Shown: one piece after another, positions 1 to 12,144 of the stretch
Position numbering within the stretch: position 1 is the first letter of the stretch
Layout: every line of letters starts with the position of its first letter
Assembly: GCA_021018995.1 (NCBI GenBank)
Contig: CM037585.1
Location: forward strand, 128,368,831 to 128,432,830
Reading direction: 5' to 3'
From: Chloranthus sessilifolius
Lineage: Eukaryota > Streptophyta > Magnoliopsida > Chloranthales > Chloranthaceae
Length of the DNA: 64,000 bases
Translations under genes and position numbers: made by a program
Notes under the pieces: model-generated
Databases searched by the model: none
Told to the model about the DNA's origin: nothing
The model's input: the letters and a program-made list of their open reading frames with translations, nothing else

Positions 1-300
1 AAATCCACATATCTCTGTTGTCACAATCCGATCGATCGGTTTCCAAATCGATTGATCAAATTCCATTTTGATCGATCGGTTTATTCAAAAAACTCACCTT
101 TCTCTATTTCACAATCCGATTGATCAGTGCACAAATCGGTCGATCGGTCTCCAAAATCGATCGATCGATTTCTCAAATTGATCGATCGAATTTTATTTTG
201 ATCAATCGGTTGCTCCAGAAACCTTTCACATTTTTGTCCTATCAAAATCGATCGATCGAATACTAATTTTGATCGATCGGTTTTGACAAATTCTCAGCCA
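1..300. repeat. GATCGATC-rich palindromic repeat
   Basis: About ten copies of a degenerate CGATCGATCG palindrome are spaced roughly 20-40 bases apart in A/T-rich sequence. The same motif style, written TTTCGATCGATCGAA, fills part of both LTRs of the gypsy element at 42,922-46,667. This stretch may therefore be an old fragment of a related LTR, but no LTR border is visible here. No coding potential was seen. Confidence 0.6.
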
Positions 301-1949
301 TACTGGCTTCTTCTTCCCTGACTCATTTTTCCTCAAAATTGTATCGTACACTTCACAATTACTTCACAATTTCAAGCATACTTCTACTAAAGCTTAACCA
401 ATTCACAAATCACACAATTAACACATTCTTGCTAACCTTTATTTATTCGATCTCACGCTTCTAAAGAGTAGTTTCTACGAAGGGTTTTGAAGCAAAAATC
501 GTGGATCCTTCCTGCGATCGAATTGAAACGAATCCAACGACAAATCTCTACTTACTCACACACTACTCTTCATTCTAATTATCACATACAACGTGATCAC
601 ATGGTTGGCTCTTCTTCCTTCCTCTTTTCACCAACAAACCAAGAAAAATAATCGAATTATCTCATCCATTTTCTTTTATACCTAACGATATTCTTCGGGT
701 GTTAAGCCCATACATTGTATGTAGGTGTATTGTCTTTCATCCAACGGTCAATATACATGTAATCGGACTTGTTGGAAATCGAAATTTTCTAGGATGCCAC
801 AGTACAAGAAAAGCAAAGTTAGTTGACAAGATACTTCTCAACTGTAAAAGATGCGATGTTAAATCAGAGCCGAGGTAGTTATTTTAAAATGATAATAAAT
901 AAATCTTCTTTTCATTCAAATATATATGTGTATAGTAATTTATATAAATTTTGTAGATTTAATATACGAGCAAATATCAAAGATTCATCCAGTTCTCTTT
1001 ATTTGGCCTAGATGGTGAAAATTAAAGTCAACCACTGCATTAGAAATTAAGGAATTAGGATGTGATAATGGATATGCATATATTTAAATAGCAATCTTCT
1101 AATGATTCTCCTCAATTACGTGAAACTAGACTAATATTAATAATGCTATTAATTACAGATAGGAAAAAAAATTATCAAATTAAAAGCGAAGAAATATATA
1201 GATAAGGAGTATATTTTTCATGTCAAATGTTTCAATGAAACATTCCAAAGCTAAGTAACAAAAAAGTCAAACATAGTGCGGATGGAAGAAGTGCTTCATC
1301 ATATTGATGATGATGGGGAGAAACAAAAGAAAAAAGAACGTGTGTAGGTGTCAAAAAGGAACTTTTTGGATGAAGTGCTTGTACGTATTTGTTCATATTT
1401 TGTACAAAACTACGGCGGACTTCTTGAACTTTGGGCATTTTAAAGCTTCAACTTTTGGACATATTAAAGCACTTGTAGGATAGGCAAATTATAATTTACA
1501 ACAAATTACTTTATTATTTTTCATTAAGGTCTCAAAGCTGCTATTAAGCATTAACCTTGACATCAATTTTCCTCCTTTTCTAATATAATTATGATTTTAA
1601 TTTTTATATTTTTTAAGGGCGTTTTGGAATTTCTTTCAAATCAGTCTTTTTTTTTAAAATTTATTTTTTTAGCTTTTTTAAGAATTTCATTCTATATTTT
1701 TTAATATTTTCTTCTCTTTTTTAACAAATTTGTTCCTTATTACCTACATTTTTGTTGTTCATAATGGGTACTTTCTTATGAGTTTTTGATTTCTTGAATA
1801 ATTTTCTTTTATTTCTTTTTTTTTAATGTTTAATAATGATCATTATTAACTTATCTTCATCTTATCGAGTGTAAGTAACGAGTCTAGTTAAAGAAGGGGG
1901 TTTTGAATTGTTCATTCAGGCTCTAAGAGTAAAAGAAGGCTCTAATTAT
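301..1949. other. A/T-rich intergenic DNA, nothing recognised
   Basis: No convincing gene, RNA or bounded element was found. Short open frames here lack recognisable domains and codon structure. Confidence 0.5.
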
Positions 1950-2675
1950 TAGGTATATTGTTCTCACCTTCGGGAGATCTTCTTTCATAAAAACTTTTAA
2001 GATTTTTCTCTTAATTTGAATTGCTTTAAGCATGTTAGCAAAACACTCAGCAGAGGTTTTGAAACATCCATGTACTTTAAAATTGGCAGACGTTCTTATC
2101 TTCTAATGGGTCCATAGTAAAGTGCTCTGTTTCATTATATAAATTCTTTTATTGGGATAATTTTTGGATTGAGTGTGATAGAGAAGATAGCCATTCATAT
2201 GGAATACTTCCATTGATCTAAGATGTATGCTAAGGGGTGTCATCTAAATCAATAGGGGCTTGTGAGGAAATTCATATTAGAAGGGTTCTAATGGAAATTA
2301 GTCTCATTTAGTTTAGGTACCTTGTAAATTGTACCCACCTTTGGGAGATTTTCTCTCGTAAAACTCATAACATTCTTCTCCTTAATTTGAAATGCATTAA
2401 ACATGCTATCAAAACACTCTGATTCTCTAAACCATATAATTTATGCACTTTAAAATCAATGGAATTCCATAACTTTGGAGGGCTGCATGTTTAACTGCTA
2501 TGATTTTCTTTATAAAAACTCTTTTAATAGGATAAATTTTGGATTGAATGTAATGGAGATGAGAAATAACCATCCACATGAAATACTTTGGATTGACCTA
2601 AGATGAATACCAAATGAGGCCATATTATTTAATAGTGGCTTGTGAGAATGTCTATCTTAGAAGGCTTATGAGGGG
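1950..2675. repeat. Diverged tandem duplication of about 365 bp
   Basis: Two diverged copies lie head to tail, at about 1950-2305 and 2313-2675. Both run through the same landmarks in order: a GGGAGAT..TCTCTCGTAAAA segment, a run near CACTTTAAAAT, TTTTGGATTGA, a CCAT..CATATGGAATACTT segment, and GGCTTGTGAG. No terminal inverted repeats or protein similarity were recognised. Confidence 0.6.
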
Positions 2676-3107
2676 AATTGGTTCCAGATTACCTTTTGTT
2701 TCTCCAAAATATAAAAGGGATCATTCACTGGTTAACCATGGATATTGTATGCTATGGTCCATATTTATTTTGGACCATTGATTTGTACCATTCGCGTGGA
2801 TATGTTAACTCTCCAATTTTCCCAGTTGTTAATATAAATATTTTTCTCATTCAATACTGGTGGTAGCATACCAAGAATGATAGCTAGAATGATGCAATGC
2901 TGTGTTTTGAATTCAATTTGCCTCTCCTATGAATATATTAGTGTTTATTGCTTGGTGAAGCAGATTTTATCAATAATTTTATTTTTAATCTGATTATTTC
3001 ATGGTATTAAGAGAGTTAGTATTGATTAGTGTTGTTGGAAGAACATACTCTTTAAAATTAAATTATGTTAAAGTGAGGCTTGGAGATTGGTTGTTTGTTT
3101 AATTTTT

Positions 3108-3575
3108 GGAAAAATTTCAAAATAACTCCTGAACTTATACCTCGTCATTAATAATGCACCTAAACTATTGATAATATCAAATAGGCACCTAAAGTACACT
3201 TAAGTTCATCAACTAAACTCTTACTGTCACCTTCCGTTAATAGTTGAACGGAAAACGCTGAGTTGACATATAACTCAGTAAAATAGCTTGCGTGGCACCA
3301 AACGTGGCGAGGACTTGGCTTTGGGAAAATTTCAAAATAACCACTGAACTTTCATCCTGCCATCAATAACGCACCTAAATGTTGGGTGCCACGTACGCTA
3401 TTTGCTGAGCTGTATGCCAACTCAACATTTTTCGTTAAACTATTAATGGAATGTGACAGTAGAGGTTTAGTTGATGAACTTAAGTGTACTTTGGGTGCCT
3501 ATTTGATATTATCAATAGTTTAGGTGCGTTATTGATAATGAGGTGAAAGTTTAGGGATTATTTTAAAACTTTTCC
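3108..3575. mobile_element. MULE-type foldback MITE with 9-bp TSD
   Basis: The ends are inverted copies starting GGAAAAATTTCAAAATAA and GGAAAAGTTTTAAAATAA, with inverted similarity running well over 150 bp inward. The element is flanked by the 9-bp direct repeat TTAATTTTT (3099-3107 and 3576-3584), the Mutator-superfamily TSD length. A second copy of the left terminus occurs internally near 3325, so the element is itself partly duplicated. It has no coding capacity. Confidence 0.8.
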
Positions 3576-3589
3576 TTAATTTTTTTGTA

Positions 3590-3985
3590 CCACTGAACCT
3601 TCACCCAAGATTCTTCTGTCTCAACCCTTATTTTATGTGCTTACGCAGTTGACTTCTTTGAACCAGACGATGGGAATTGTTGTTTGTCCCCATCTTTGAC
3701 ACAATAAATCCAAGATCATGTTCCTACCATTAGATAGTCAGATTCTGATTCCACGTGATACACATCCCAAAAGTGACATGGGAAGACACCCATGATCATG
3801 TTTATTTTTTTGGACGTGTGCTACTTGTATTAAAAACATGGTCATGTGATGGTAGAATCATGATGTCAAGATCTGTTGTGTCAAAGATTGGAATGAAAAG
3901 AGGTATAACGGTATAATTCAAAGAAGTCAATGGTTTAAGCATGCAAAACACAAGTTGAGATGGAAGAATGTTGGGTTGTAAATGA
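3590..3985. mobile_element. Foldback MITE with long imperfect TIRs
   Basis: The left arm (about 3590-3680) and right arm (about 3890-3985) are inverted copies; the best-matching core is TTGACTTCTTTGAA / TTCAAAGAAGTCAA. The centre includes an inner inverted repeat (GATCATG..CATGATC). Ends are approximate and no TSD was found. Confidence 0.55.
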
Positions 3986-5609
3986 AGTTACCCTTTTAAA
4001 AACCTTAACCTTGTAACTTTTTGTGTTTTTCCTCAAATTCTTCTCTCTCCCACCCATAGTCATTTGCAACAACAAAAAGCAGCAACTGCCCTTTTCTAAG
4101 CTTCCAAAGAGCAATGCCAAACACAACCTAAGTTCCCTATGTTTAGTCCTGACATGATTTATCTTAATGGCAAGTTATGGCAAACATAATTTAACGATAA
4201 TCACCCAATTAAACCATTTTATCTATATGTCTTGCATCATGCACCTTGAGTAGATGGAAATGAGTGATATTTCCCCCATCTAAATCATGTCTTTAACTGA
4301 ATCAACTCCTAATTTATTGTTGATTTCTTGTTTATAGGTGTGGAAATTTTGACAGTCTAGCAATCTGGTGATCTTACTTTGCCTCAACGCGCTGGTACAT
4401 GGTACTGATCTTTCTCATTATTTTACTAAATTTTTTAGTAATTTGAATAATTCCTATTACTTTGTATATATGTTGTGTTGTAGGTTCCTAGCACTTCAAC
4501 TTTTACTCCAATCATCAGTCCTGTTGTAATATGAATTTCAATTTTAGTGTCACCATAATTCTAAAATAATGGAAATACAACCCAATATGGTATTCATAGC
4601 TGTAGAAATCTTAAAATATAACTAAAAGTTTTCTAAGTTGGTTGTATTTGACTGCCCACTTTGACACCACATTTATCATAATCCAAATAGTCCACCTAAC
4701 AACCCATTAAAGTACGTCACCCAACCAAATAATCATACTTACAAGGGGATTGTAATCATTCAGTTTGTCCTTTCTAATATTGACCTTCAACAAAATAAAT
4801 AAATTTAGCTTTATTTGTAATAAATCAGGGAGATCCCATTAATCTGTTATTATCAATTATGGTTAGGTAATTGACTTCATCAATCTTCTTATGTAGGTAC
4901 AGAGATAGGGAAACTATATACAAGAATAGATGAATTCAACATCGTCTTTGCCATCACCGTCAACAAGATCACATGAATCACAATTCATGAAAGGGAGGTG
5001 ATGGACGAATATATCACATGGGCTGACATGATATGGACGTACCCGATGGCCATGCAGTTTTGTCTTTCAGATAATTTAGAATCAGTCCTACCATTCCAGT
5101 GGCCAGATTAATAGTTACTTTATAGTATGAAACTTTTAAGTAAGTTTTTGTGATGGGTTGAAATCAAATTGCACCGACAGATTCTTTTGAAACTATGGAA
5201 ATAGTGGGCAAAGAGGGATAAGTTAATTATATTGGAACTTATGCAGTTAGGATTTTTATCTGTTGGGACTTGCTAAGGAGTGAAAATGATCATTTCAGAA
5301 ATGAATTGGTGATATAAAAATATGTTCTTATAATTTATGCCAATCTCTATAGGTTGAAAGTTTATGTTGTGTGTATTTTTATAGGTCGCAAAATAAAAAA
5401 GAACAATCATCTTTAACTCTAGCACTAAAGGGAGTATATAAATTCTTTTTATGTTTAATTAATTCAAACAATCAATTGTCCATTTCAATGGTCAATACGC
5501 TCACAAGAAATGTTTTATTTCATGCTCTCAAATGATTAAATATATGATTGAGATATTTAACATAGTTTTCTCATATAATTAAAATTTTTATTTTACCCAT
5601 GTGCAACGC
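3986..5609. other. Intergenic DNA, nothing recognised
   Basis: A/T-rich sequence without a supportable gene, RNA or element border. Confidence 0.4.
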
Positions 5610-5618
5610 ATGCCCACT

Positions 5619-5987
5619 CAAGAATGGAGCCAAGGGGGGTGCTAACAGGGGCCACGGCCACCCCCGCTTATTTAGTTTTTCTCTTTCTCTTTAATCTATC
5701 TTGCCTATTTGTTAGGCGCCAAAATGATTGACCCAGTCTAAATAAATGCATGAGCCCTCTCTCTTCTATCTTTTAGGCATCTCCTCTCTCTCTCCTATCT
5801 TTTAGGTATCTCCTCTCTCCTATCTTTTAGACTTCTCCTCTCCTCTCTTTCTCCTATCTTTTAGACGTCTCCTCTCTCTCTCCTATCTTTTAGGCGCCTT
5901 AACCAAACACTTCAATCTCTCTTATTTTTTAGCAGCAATAGTTCAATCACCCTCCTAAAACTTATCTTCTTATATCATATTTTAATA

Positions 5988-6038
<51 letters not shown>

Positions 6039-6320
6039 ACACACACATGATTAGGCCATCAAAATATTATTTTCCTACTATTTTATCCAAACAGGCCTTA
6101 AAAGTTAAAAATGAGGCTTAGCCCAGTTAATATATCTTCTAACTATGACAGATTTGTCCTAATATCTATTGATAGGCGCACTAATATATATAAACAAAAG
6201 ATTTATTTTTTTAAAAAAATTTATTAACAGTAAATAAATGTTATTTTTATTTTTTATAACATTATACATTTCTTGTTCATACTTTAGCCTCCTTCCATGA
6301 AAGTTTCTGGCTCCGTCCCT
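5619..6320. mobile_element. Non-autonomous element with 9-bp TSD
   Basis: The perfect 9-bp direct repeat ATGCCCACT flanks it at 5610-5618 and 6321-6329. The termini are short imperfect inverted repeats sharing GGAGCCA/TGGCTCC. Inside are four or five tandem copies of a ~35-bp CTCTCCTATCTTTTAGG unit (5755-5900) and a (TC)n tract (about 5990-6040). The family was not identified; a 9-bp TSD fits a Mutator-like derivative. Confidence 0.65.
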
Positions 6321-6398
6321 ATGCCCACTTTCTACCAGTCTTCAAAAGCATGGAAAAGGGTGTATAACATGTCTTTTTAAAAAATTGTTTAAAAAGTG

Positions 6399-6403
<5 letters not shown>

Positions 6404-6436
<33 letters not shown>
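6404..6436. repeat. (TA)n microsatellite
   Basis: Uninterrupted TA dinucleotide run. Confidence 0.9.
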
Positions 6437-6439
<3 letters not shown>

Positions 6440-6654
6440 TTACATTTAAAACATAGTTTTGCATTTTAAAATAAAACACCTTTAATTAATTCTTTATAAA
6501 AATTAATTTTGGTTTTTAATTTTTTGCTTCTTTTTCCGAATTTTTTCTTTATTGGTCTTATTCTTGTAGTCTAATTTTCTCCTGCTTTTTAATTTTCGCC
6601 ATTCTTTTTTGCGAATCTCTCTTTTGCTGTAATAATCTTGTATCTTGTCTTGTT

Positions 6655-7115
6655 GAGTATGTGCCTAATAATAAAGACCCAGCTCTCCTGACTGTGATTT
6701 AAATACTAAAATTGTATTTAAATGATCGTACACTATCCATAGTTTAAGATGTGGGTGATCTGTATCATCAAAGTGTTAGATCATAGATTGAAGTGTTAAA
6801 AGGTCGACAAATGGTGTTGTAGGGAGATTTAAACCATCCGATCTGTGGACTATAATATCAATCGTTGTTTTTAATGATTGATATTAAAGTTCATCAATCG
6901 ATTGATTGACATCCATTTATAAGCATGTTTCTTTGGGTTGATATATATTTCAATAATAGATTGCCACTTCGACAATTCTAGATTAATCATATATGTGCAT
7001 CAAATGGCTTAATGATAAAATCACACTTCAATGGTGTGAGATAACATGTCTAATTTTAATGGTGTAAGATCATTTAAACATCATTTTGGCATTTAATTGT
7101 CGGGCACTAGCCATT
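6655..7115. mobile_element. MITE-like repeat, family shared with 30.6 and 47.7 kb
   Basis: It contains the segment 'ATATCAATCGTTGTTTTTAA..GATATTAAAG' followed by a conserved TTTATA(A/G)..ATGTTTCTTT stretch and GGTGTAAGAT. The same order recurs at 30,600-30,790 and 47,705-48,075, which marks a dispersed family. Exact ends are uncertain. Confidence 0.5.
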
Positions 7116-7129
7116 ATCCCAATAACAAA

Positions 7130-7514
7130 GGCTAAAAGTATTACCCCACCGACTTATGTTATACCCACCTCGCTTGAGCAAAGCAAAAATTTGTTGACTG
7201 CTTTGAATTAGAGGATAAAGATTGTTTTTGGTTCCAATCTTCCGTACAATAGATCTTGAAATGATGGCTTACCATCGCACGGTCAGATGTTGGTTCTATT
7301 TGGCACACATCCTAAAAAGTGAATATGAGCAATGTTTGAAGGTATGTAGTGATTACATTCACTTTTAGGGATGTGTATCACATGGAATCAACATTTGACC
7401 GTTTGATGGTAGGCTCATGATCTCAAAATCTTTGTGTAAGTTTGCGACGAGAAATGATTTCCATCAGATTCAAAGACTTTGCTCAAGTTAGTTGGTGTGG
7501 TAGTAACACCAGCC
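7130..7514. mobile_element. hAT-like MITE with near-perfect 8-bp TSD
   Basis: The termini are imperfect inverted repeats (GGCTAAAAGTATTACCCCACC against GGCTGGTGTTACTACCACACC on the other strand). Flanking 8-mers are ATAACAAA (7122-7129) and ATAATAAA (7515-7522), one mismatch. Internal sequence resembles the elements near 3.6-3.9 kb, 9.4-9.8 kb and 51.4 kb (CAATCTT, ATGATCTCAA, CACATGGAA segments). Confidence 0.65.
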
Positions 7515-7534
7515 ATAATAAATGTCCTTCAAAT

Positions 7535-7886
7535 CATAGTGACAAATTTCATTTTCGGTAATTTTTCGGTGGGGTCCTTTTCGTATATTTCAGATTAATT
7601 TCGATACCTTTCTTAAAAAATTCGTTGGGCATTAAAAATATAAAAAAACATATTTAATATATATATTTTTAAATTATTAAAATATATACTAAAATATTAA
7701 CATATTTAATATAAAAAAAGAAAAAATTAAATATAGAAAAGAAAATTACTGAAATTTATTAAAATTTACTGAAATTTCGCCAAAAATTACTAAAATATAC
7801 CGAAATATATTGAAAATTTCCCAAAATTTTGGTTTGACCCCCTTTTCAGCGAATTTCACGAAATTTCGGCAAAATTTGTCACTATG
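7535..7886. mobile_element. hAT-type MITE with perfect 8-bp TSD
   Basis: Inverted termini CATAGTGACAAATTT..AAATTTGTCACTATG enclose 352 bp and are flanked by perfect CTTCAAAT duplications (7527-7534 and 7887-7894), the hAT-superfamily TSD length. The interior is built from degenerate copies of a (G)AAATTTCGG(C/T)AAAA motif on both strands. Non-coding. Confidence 0.85.
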
Positions 7887-7904
7887 CTTCAAATTAATGT
7901 ATGC

Positions 7905-8116
7905 CTATAGACAGCGTATGAGTAACGGCATGGTATTACGTATCAGCCGATATCGATACGCATCTTTATCTTGGCCAATCGATACCTATACAACCCCGAT
8001 ACAGTATGGGGGCTATATTGGTAGCGGCATCAGCCGATGCCTAGTTTGTTTGTATATTTTTTATTTATAAATAAAAGTGTATTGGTATCGGTCCTCCATG
8101 GACTAATACCCGATAC
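7905..8116. repeat. GATATCGATACG-rich repeat, split by the next element
   Basis: It carries degenerate CAGCCGATATCGATAC / GTATCGG motifs. Similar sequence (CCCGGTACTGATACCCGAG..GATACC) resumes at about 8826-8862, so the 8117-8825 element appears to have inserted into an older repeat of this type. Confidence 0.5.
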
Positions 8117-8825
8117 CAGTGTTTTGAAAACCAAACTAACCACCAAATCGTGGATGGCTCCGGTTTCTATTTTTATGGTTCAACCGTGGTTCGACCGATC
8201 AACGAACCGCATTGGCCACGATTCTTTTGAATGGTCAACAATACGGGAACCGGTATGCGGATTGTTTTGGTGGGCGGTTTACGGTTCAACTGGTTCAACC
8301 GCGGTTCGTGCGGTCGAATTAATCGGTTTTGGTTTTTCATATATTTTATTAATATCATTTATAATATTATGTTTTTTTTAATTTGTAAAATTTTATTATT
8401 ATATATTTATTCTTATAACATAATAAAATAAAATATTGGTTATTTATTCCCTTACAAAAAATTGTAACATATTATATAATTATATTTATCATTTTTCCCT
8501 TAAAAAATTAAAAATTCCTTACAAATAAGCGTAATATATTATACGAATATAATTTGCTTTTTATGTCCCGCTTTCCAAAAAAAAAAAATTGTCTTTCATC
8601 AAATTCATCTTCCCCCAAAAACGTTAACATCAAGGCATCTTTAACAAGCCCACGGTTCTTCTGAAACGGCCGGTCCGCACGATTTGTGGTTCAACCAGCC
8701 GGTTTCACGGTTTAAAGCGGTTCGTACAATAAACTGCGATTCGCACCAGACCAAATCGCGGTTCAACTGTGGTTCCCGTTCGACCGCAGTTCAACTGTAG
8801 TTCCAGTCCGATTTTTACAACACTG
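8117..8825. mobile_element. hAT-type MITE rich in GGTTCAACCGCGGTTCG motifs
   Basis: Termini CAGTGTTTTGAAAA and TTTTTACAACACTG form an inverted pair. Flanking 8-mers are CCCGATAC (8109-8116) and CCCGGTAC (8826-8833), one mismatch. The two ends are packed with inverted copies of a GGTTCAACCG(C/T)GGTTCG motif around an A/T-rich centre. It contains only short open frames that mirror the inverted repeats, so it is read as non-coding. Confidence 0.8.
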
Positions 8826-8966
8826 CCCGGTACTGATACCCGAGTTGATACCTTGAGTAACAGTTCGTGTCAAAAGTTAAAAAAGCTACGTTGACTATAC
8901 AGTTGGACCAGAGTCCCATCATTGATGTCTAGGATTGCTACTCAATACAAGTATTGATAGCGATGT

Positions 8967-9180
8967 CAATGGTTTAGTTGGGCCAGGCCCTGATGGGTCC
9001 AAAATTGTTATGTGATTTAGGACCCAACCCAGTCTAAAAACCAGGGCCATGGGCCTATTCTTCTTTAGTTAGGTGGTTCAAGGCCCAACTCAAGCCCATA
9101 GGTAAACTTATAGGTGCGCCTTGGATGTACATGGGCCTATAAGTAATCCAGTTAGACTAGGGCAAGGGCTAAGCATCACG
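8967..9180. repeat. GGCCCA-rich inverted-motif repeat
   Basis: Degenerate GGGCC(C/T)A / TAGGCCCA motifs lie on both strands, like the subterminal zones of the hAT elements at 32.4 and 58.7 kb, but no terminal repeat or TSD could be fixed. Confidence 0.35.
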
Positions 9181-9359
9181 TGAGATGCGAGCCCCACTTA
9201 ATTTTGAGTTAGCAATCTGTATCCGGCCAGTGATTTGAGATTTATGATCTCAAGAATTTGTGTAAAGATTGAAATAAAAAATTATCTACATCATCTGGGG
9301 CAAAAGCCATCTACAGTATATTCGACTTACCTAGTAGCCATTTTAAAGATAAGATTTTT

Positions 9360-9786
9360 GAAAGGGTCCCTCTGTCCGCACCCACGTGTTATCTAAAAGT
9401 GCCTACCTCTCAGACCCCTTGAAAATCATTGATTGTTTCGGATCAGATGCTGAAAATCTAGGACATAACGGATCTACAGATAATGGCGCATCTATCAGGC
9501 GATCAATTTTTTATTCATGTGTCACAGATCCCCAAAAAATGGATCTTCAATCATATGGAACACATCACCCTAAAACGTGATTTTACGGGCATTCTTTTGG
9601 GATTTGTGACACATGAATAAAAAAGTGACCATTTGATAGGTGCACCATGATCTCAAGATCCATTGTATGGAAGATTGGGATAAAACACGATCTCCATCAT
9701 TTGATCCAAAGCAATCAAAAAATTTCAGGAGATCTAAGAGGTAGGTGCCTTCAAAGAACGAGTGGGCGCGAAGAGAGGTACCCCAT
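9360..9786. mobile_element. Foldback MITE
   Basis: The arms are inverted: GGGTCCCTCTGTCCGCACCCAC at the left matches the complement of the right end (GTGGGCGCGAAGAGAGGTACCCC). A second inverted pair, ATTCATGTGTCACA / TGTGACACATGAAT, lies inside. It is related to the 7130-7514 element. No TSD was assigned. Confidence 0.6.
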
Positions 9787-9789
9787 CTA

Positions 9790-10590
9790 AAATAGTAACC
9801 TGAGTATCATATCACTTGGCACTCACGTTGCTTACCTAATACCAACCCATTGTCTTAGTCGACCATATCTTGCCCCCTGTGGAAGGAAGTACGGGATCCA
9901 CCTCTGGCATTCAAGAGCCTTCAAATAGGCACTTAAACAGAGTCACATTGAGACACAAAAGCGCTTCGATCAGATGGTTAGAATGCTCTTAACAATAAAG
10001 AATTTTAGTCTGAATCCCATCAACATGTTGGCCTACCACTTGGATATCTACCAGTTGAGAGTAAATTAACTAGTGTACCAATGAGCTTTTACTAAGGACA
10101 CATGGAGTCTACAAGTTAATCGGTCCCATTCGCTCTACGTGTTCAACACTCTACCTGCATCGACCGGGATTTAATCCTACACCTGATACTAGGCATTACT
10201 CTTGATTAATCTTTTATACGGTCAGAATAATTGAGACTAAAAATCACCCTTTAATAAAAAAAGTGAGAGCTTTAATGATGTTAGAGAGAAGAGAGAGAGC
10301 CTTAATGGAGAATAAGCTAACAGAGAGAGCTTTGAGAGAGTTTTAAATGAGAGATAGAAAGAGAACTTTAATGGCTATGTTCAGTTGTAGAGTCGAGCTT
10401 TAGTGAAGAACCTCAAAATGTATGGAATCGAAACAATTACAATGACTTAGTGAGCTTTAGTAGAGAACGGGTCTTTTGTTTCCAAGAGATACTTTTATTT
10501 TCCGATTGACTAGCTAAGACATTATTCTACTTATGTAGAGGATCATTATGGTTACATGTTTAATTATATATATATATGAGGTTCGAGGGT
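9790..10590. other. Intergenic DNA with a purine-rich tract
   Basis: Nothing gene-like was recognised. A purine-rich GAGAGAGAGCTTTAATG-type degenerate tandem tract occupies about 10,262-10,380. Confidence 0.4.
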
Positions 10591-10699
10591 ATGCGTTCGG
10601 GTATAGAGATATCTTTGCACATATCAATAAGAGCTCGATAGGTAGCGTCTCTGTCGTTGATGCGACAGTCCCTCTTTTTCTTATTTTCACCGTGCTTTA

Positions 10700-11335
10700 A
10701 TCACAATTACCATTGACACTGACAGAATCAGAAAGACAAAGCGTGGAGAGGCGCTGGGACTCCGTGCCTGACATCGTGATTTTGTCATAATCATATTTGA
10801 AAAGACATACGAGAAGACCGCTTGATTAGAAGCGCTTATCCTTCTATGAAGGAGGCAATTAGGCTTCCTATATAACGTGCTATCGCAATGTTTGATGTAA
10901 TATCATTAATTAAAAGTGGCGCATGACTTCGAGGTTTTCAATGGTAATCATTATTATTTGAATTGACTGTTTGAGAGACCCCTTCGAACACTCCTTCGGG
11001 GGAGTCCATTAATTAACAGAATGTTTAGCATTTATTGATCAAATATTGAACATTAATGGTGCTTTTGTTAGAGGAAGCTTCGCTCCCCCTGAGAAGCGCT
11101 AGCGCTCAGGTAAGAAGCGTTAGCGCTATCTTCTGTTAGTGCTACGGTGACGAGAAGGAATCGCTAGCGCTCTGTAGCATGATACGAAGCGTCCCAAATT
11201 TTGCCATGTGACACCATTTTGTGCGAAGTAATGCCCAAACGTATATCATTTATTAACATTGTCAGAACATTAAATAAGGAGCATGAGGAGGCGAACGGGA
11301 TTACGGCGCCTGACATTGTGTTGTGTAATGGCCAT
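10700..11335. repeat. Duplicated upstream block of the ULP-like gene
   Basis: A segment near 10,735-10,795 (GAGGCG..GGGA(C/T)T.C.G.GCCTGACAT(C/T)GTG) is repeated near 11,280-11,330. Between them, 11,080-11,190 is a cluster of GAAGCGCTAGCGCT / GAAGCGTTAGCGCT motifs. Confidence 0.5.
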
Positions 11336-11365
11336 TATTCTCATTCCAGAAAAATATTTAAGGCG

Positions 11366-11384
11366 GAAATTTTATAAATTATAA
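11366..11384 (+). promoter_or_regulatory. Candidate TATA box before the ULP-like gene
   Basis: A TTTTATAAATTATAAATT run is followed about 30 bp later by a pyrimidine-rich stretch suited to transcription start, and sits upstream of the first coding-like exon. Inference from position only. Confidence 0.3.
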
Positions 11385-12144
11385 ATTCACATTACTTCTC
11401 ACTTTCGCCCTCCCAATCTTCATCTTCTCAGAGCGTCGTAAGAAACATCAATGCGGTGAAACTCTATTTCTACATCTAGTAATAGGGTGAGTGTCATTTT
11501 ATTTTCGTCTTATTTTAAAAATGGTAAATAAAAGCATCATCTCTTCCATAGATGAAACGTTTGCACCTCATATATGGGCGGGGGCACCTCACTGCTTGGA
11601 ACGTTGGCGCTTTAACATTTGAGGCGCTTGCACCTCATATATGGATGTGAGTGCTTCATCGCTTTGAGCGTCGATGCTCCAACATTTGAGGCGCTTGCTC
11701 CCGTACATGGAAGCAACGCCTCTCCTATTATTAGTATATTTTTTTCTAAACTTCTCCTTTTTCTGTGTCACATATTTGAAGATCGTTTTCAAGACCCTAA
11801 CGGCTAAGTGCATCATCGGAAAGTGTCGGGCCATTTATAGCGCGACATCTGAGGGGAGGAAAAATCTTCTTAAGGATTTGGTCTTCAGTGTATTCTTTGT
11901 GGATCCAAAGGGCATGATAAGCGTTAACACCCTCCTGGACGCAATCATCAAGTTCTGGGATCATGACAACATTTAGAATTTTCGGACTGGCAAGTCTGAC
12001 ATTATCAGATTTCAATCCCTTGATTTTGCTTTACGGCTGCACTATTATCCTGCAGGTAATGTCGTCTCCCAGAATGTCTTGTTTTATATACTACAAAGCG
12101 GTGACATTACGAAAGTCATCAAATATTTATTTTATTTTTCTTAG

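Noticed and set aside
1-300. Regularly spaced palindromes that could suggest a CRISPR-like array
   Set aside because: Spacers and repeats are both degenerate, and the DNA is plant nuclear; the motif recurs in LTRs.
8037-8431. Overlapping open frames on both strands within the 8117-8825 element
   Set aside because: They mirror the GGTTCAACCG inverted motifs and have no domain.
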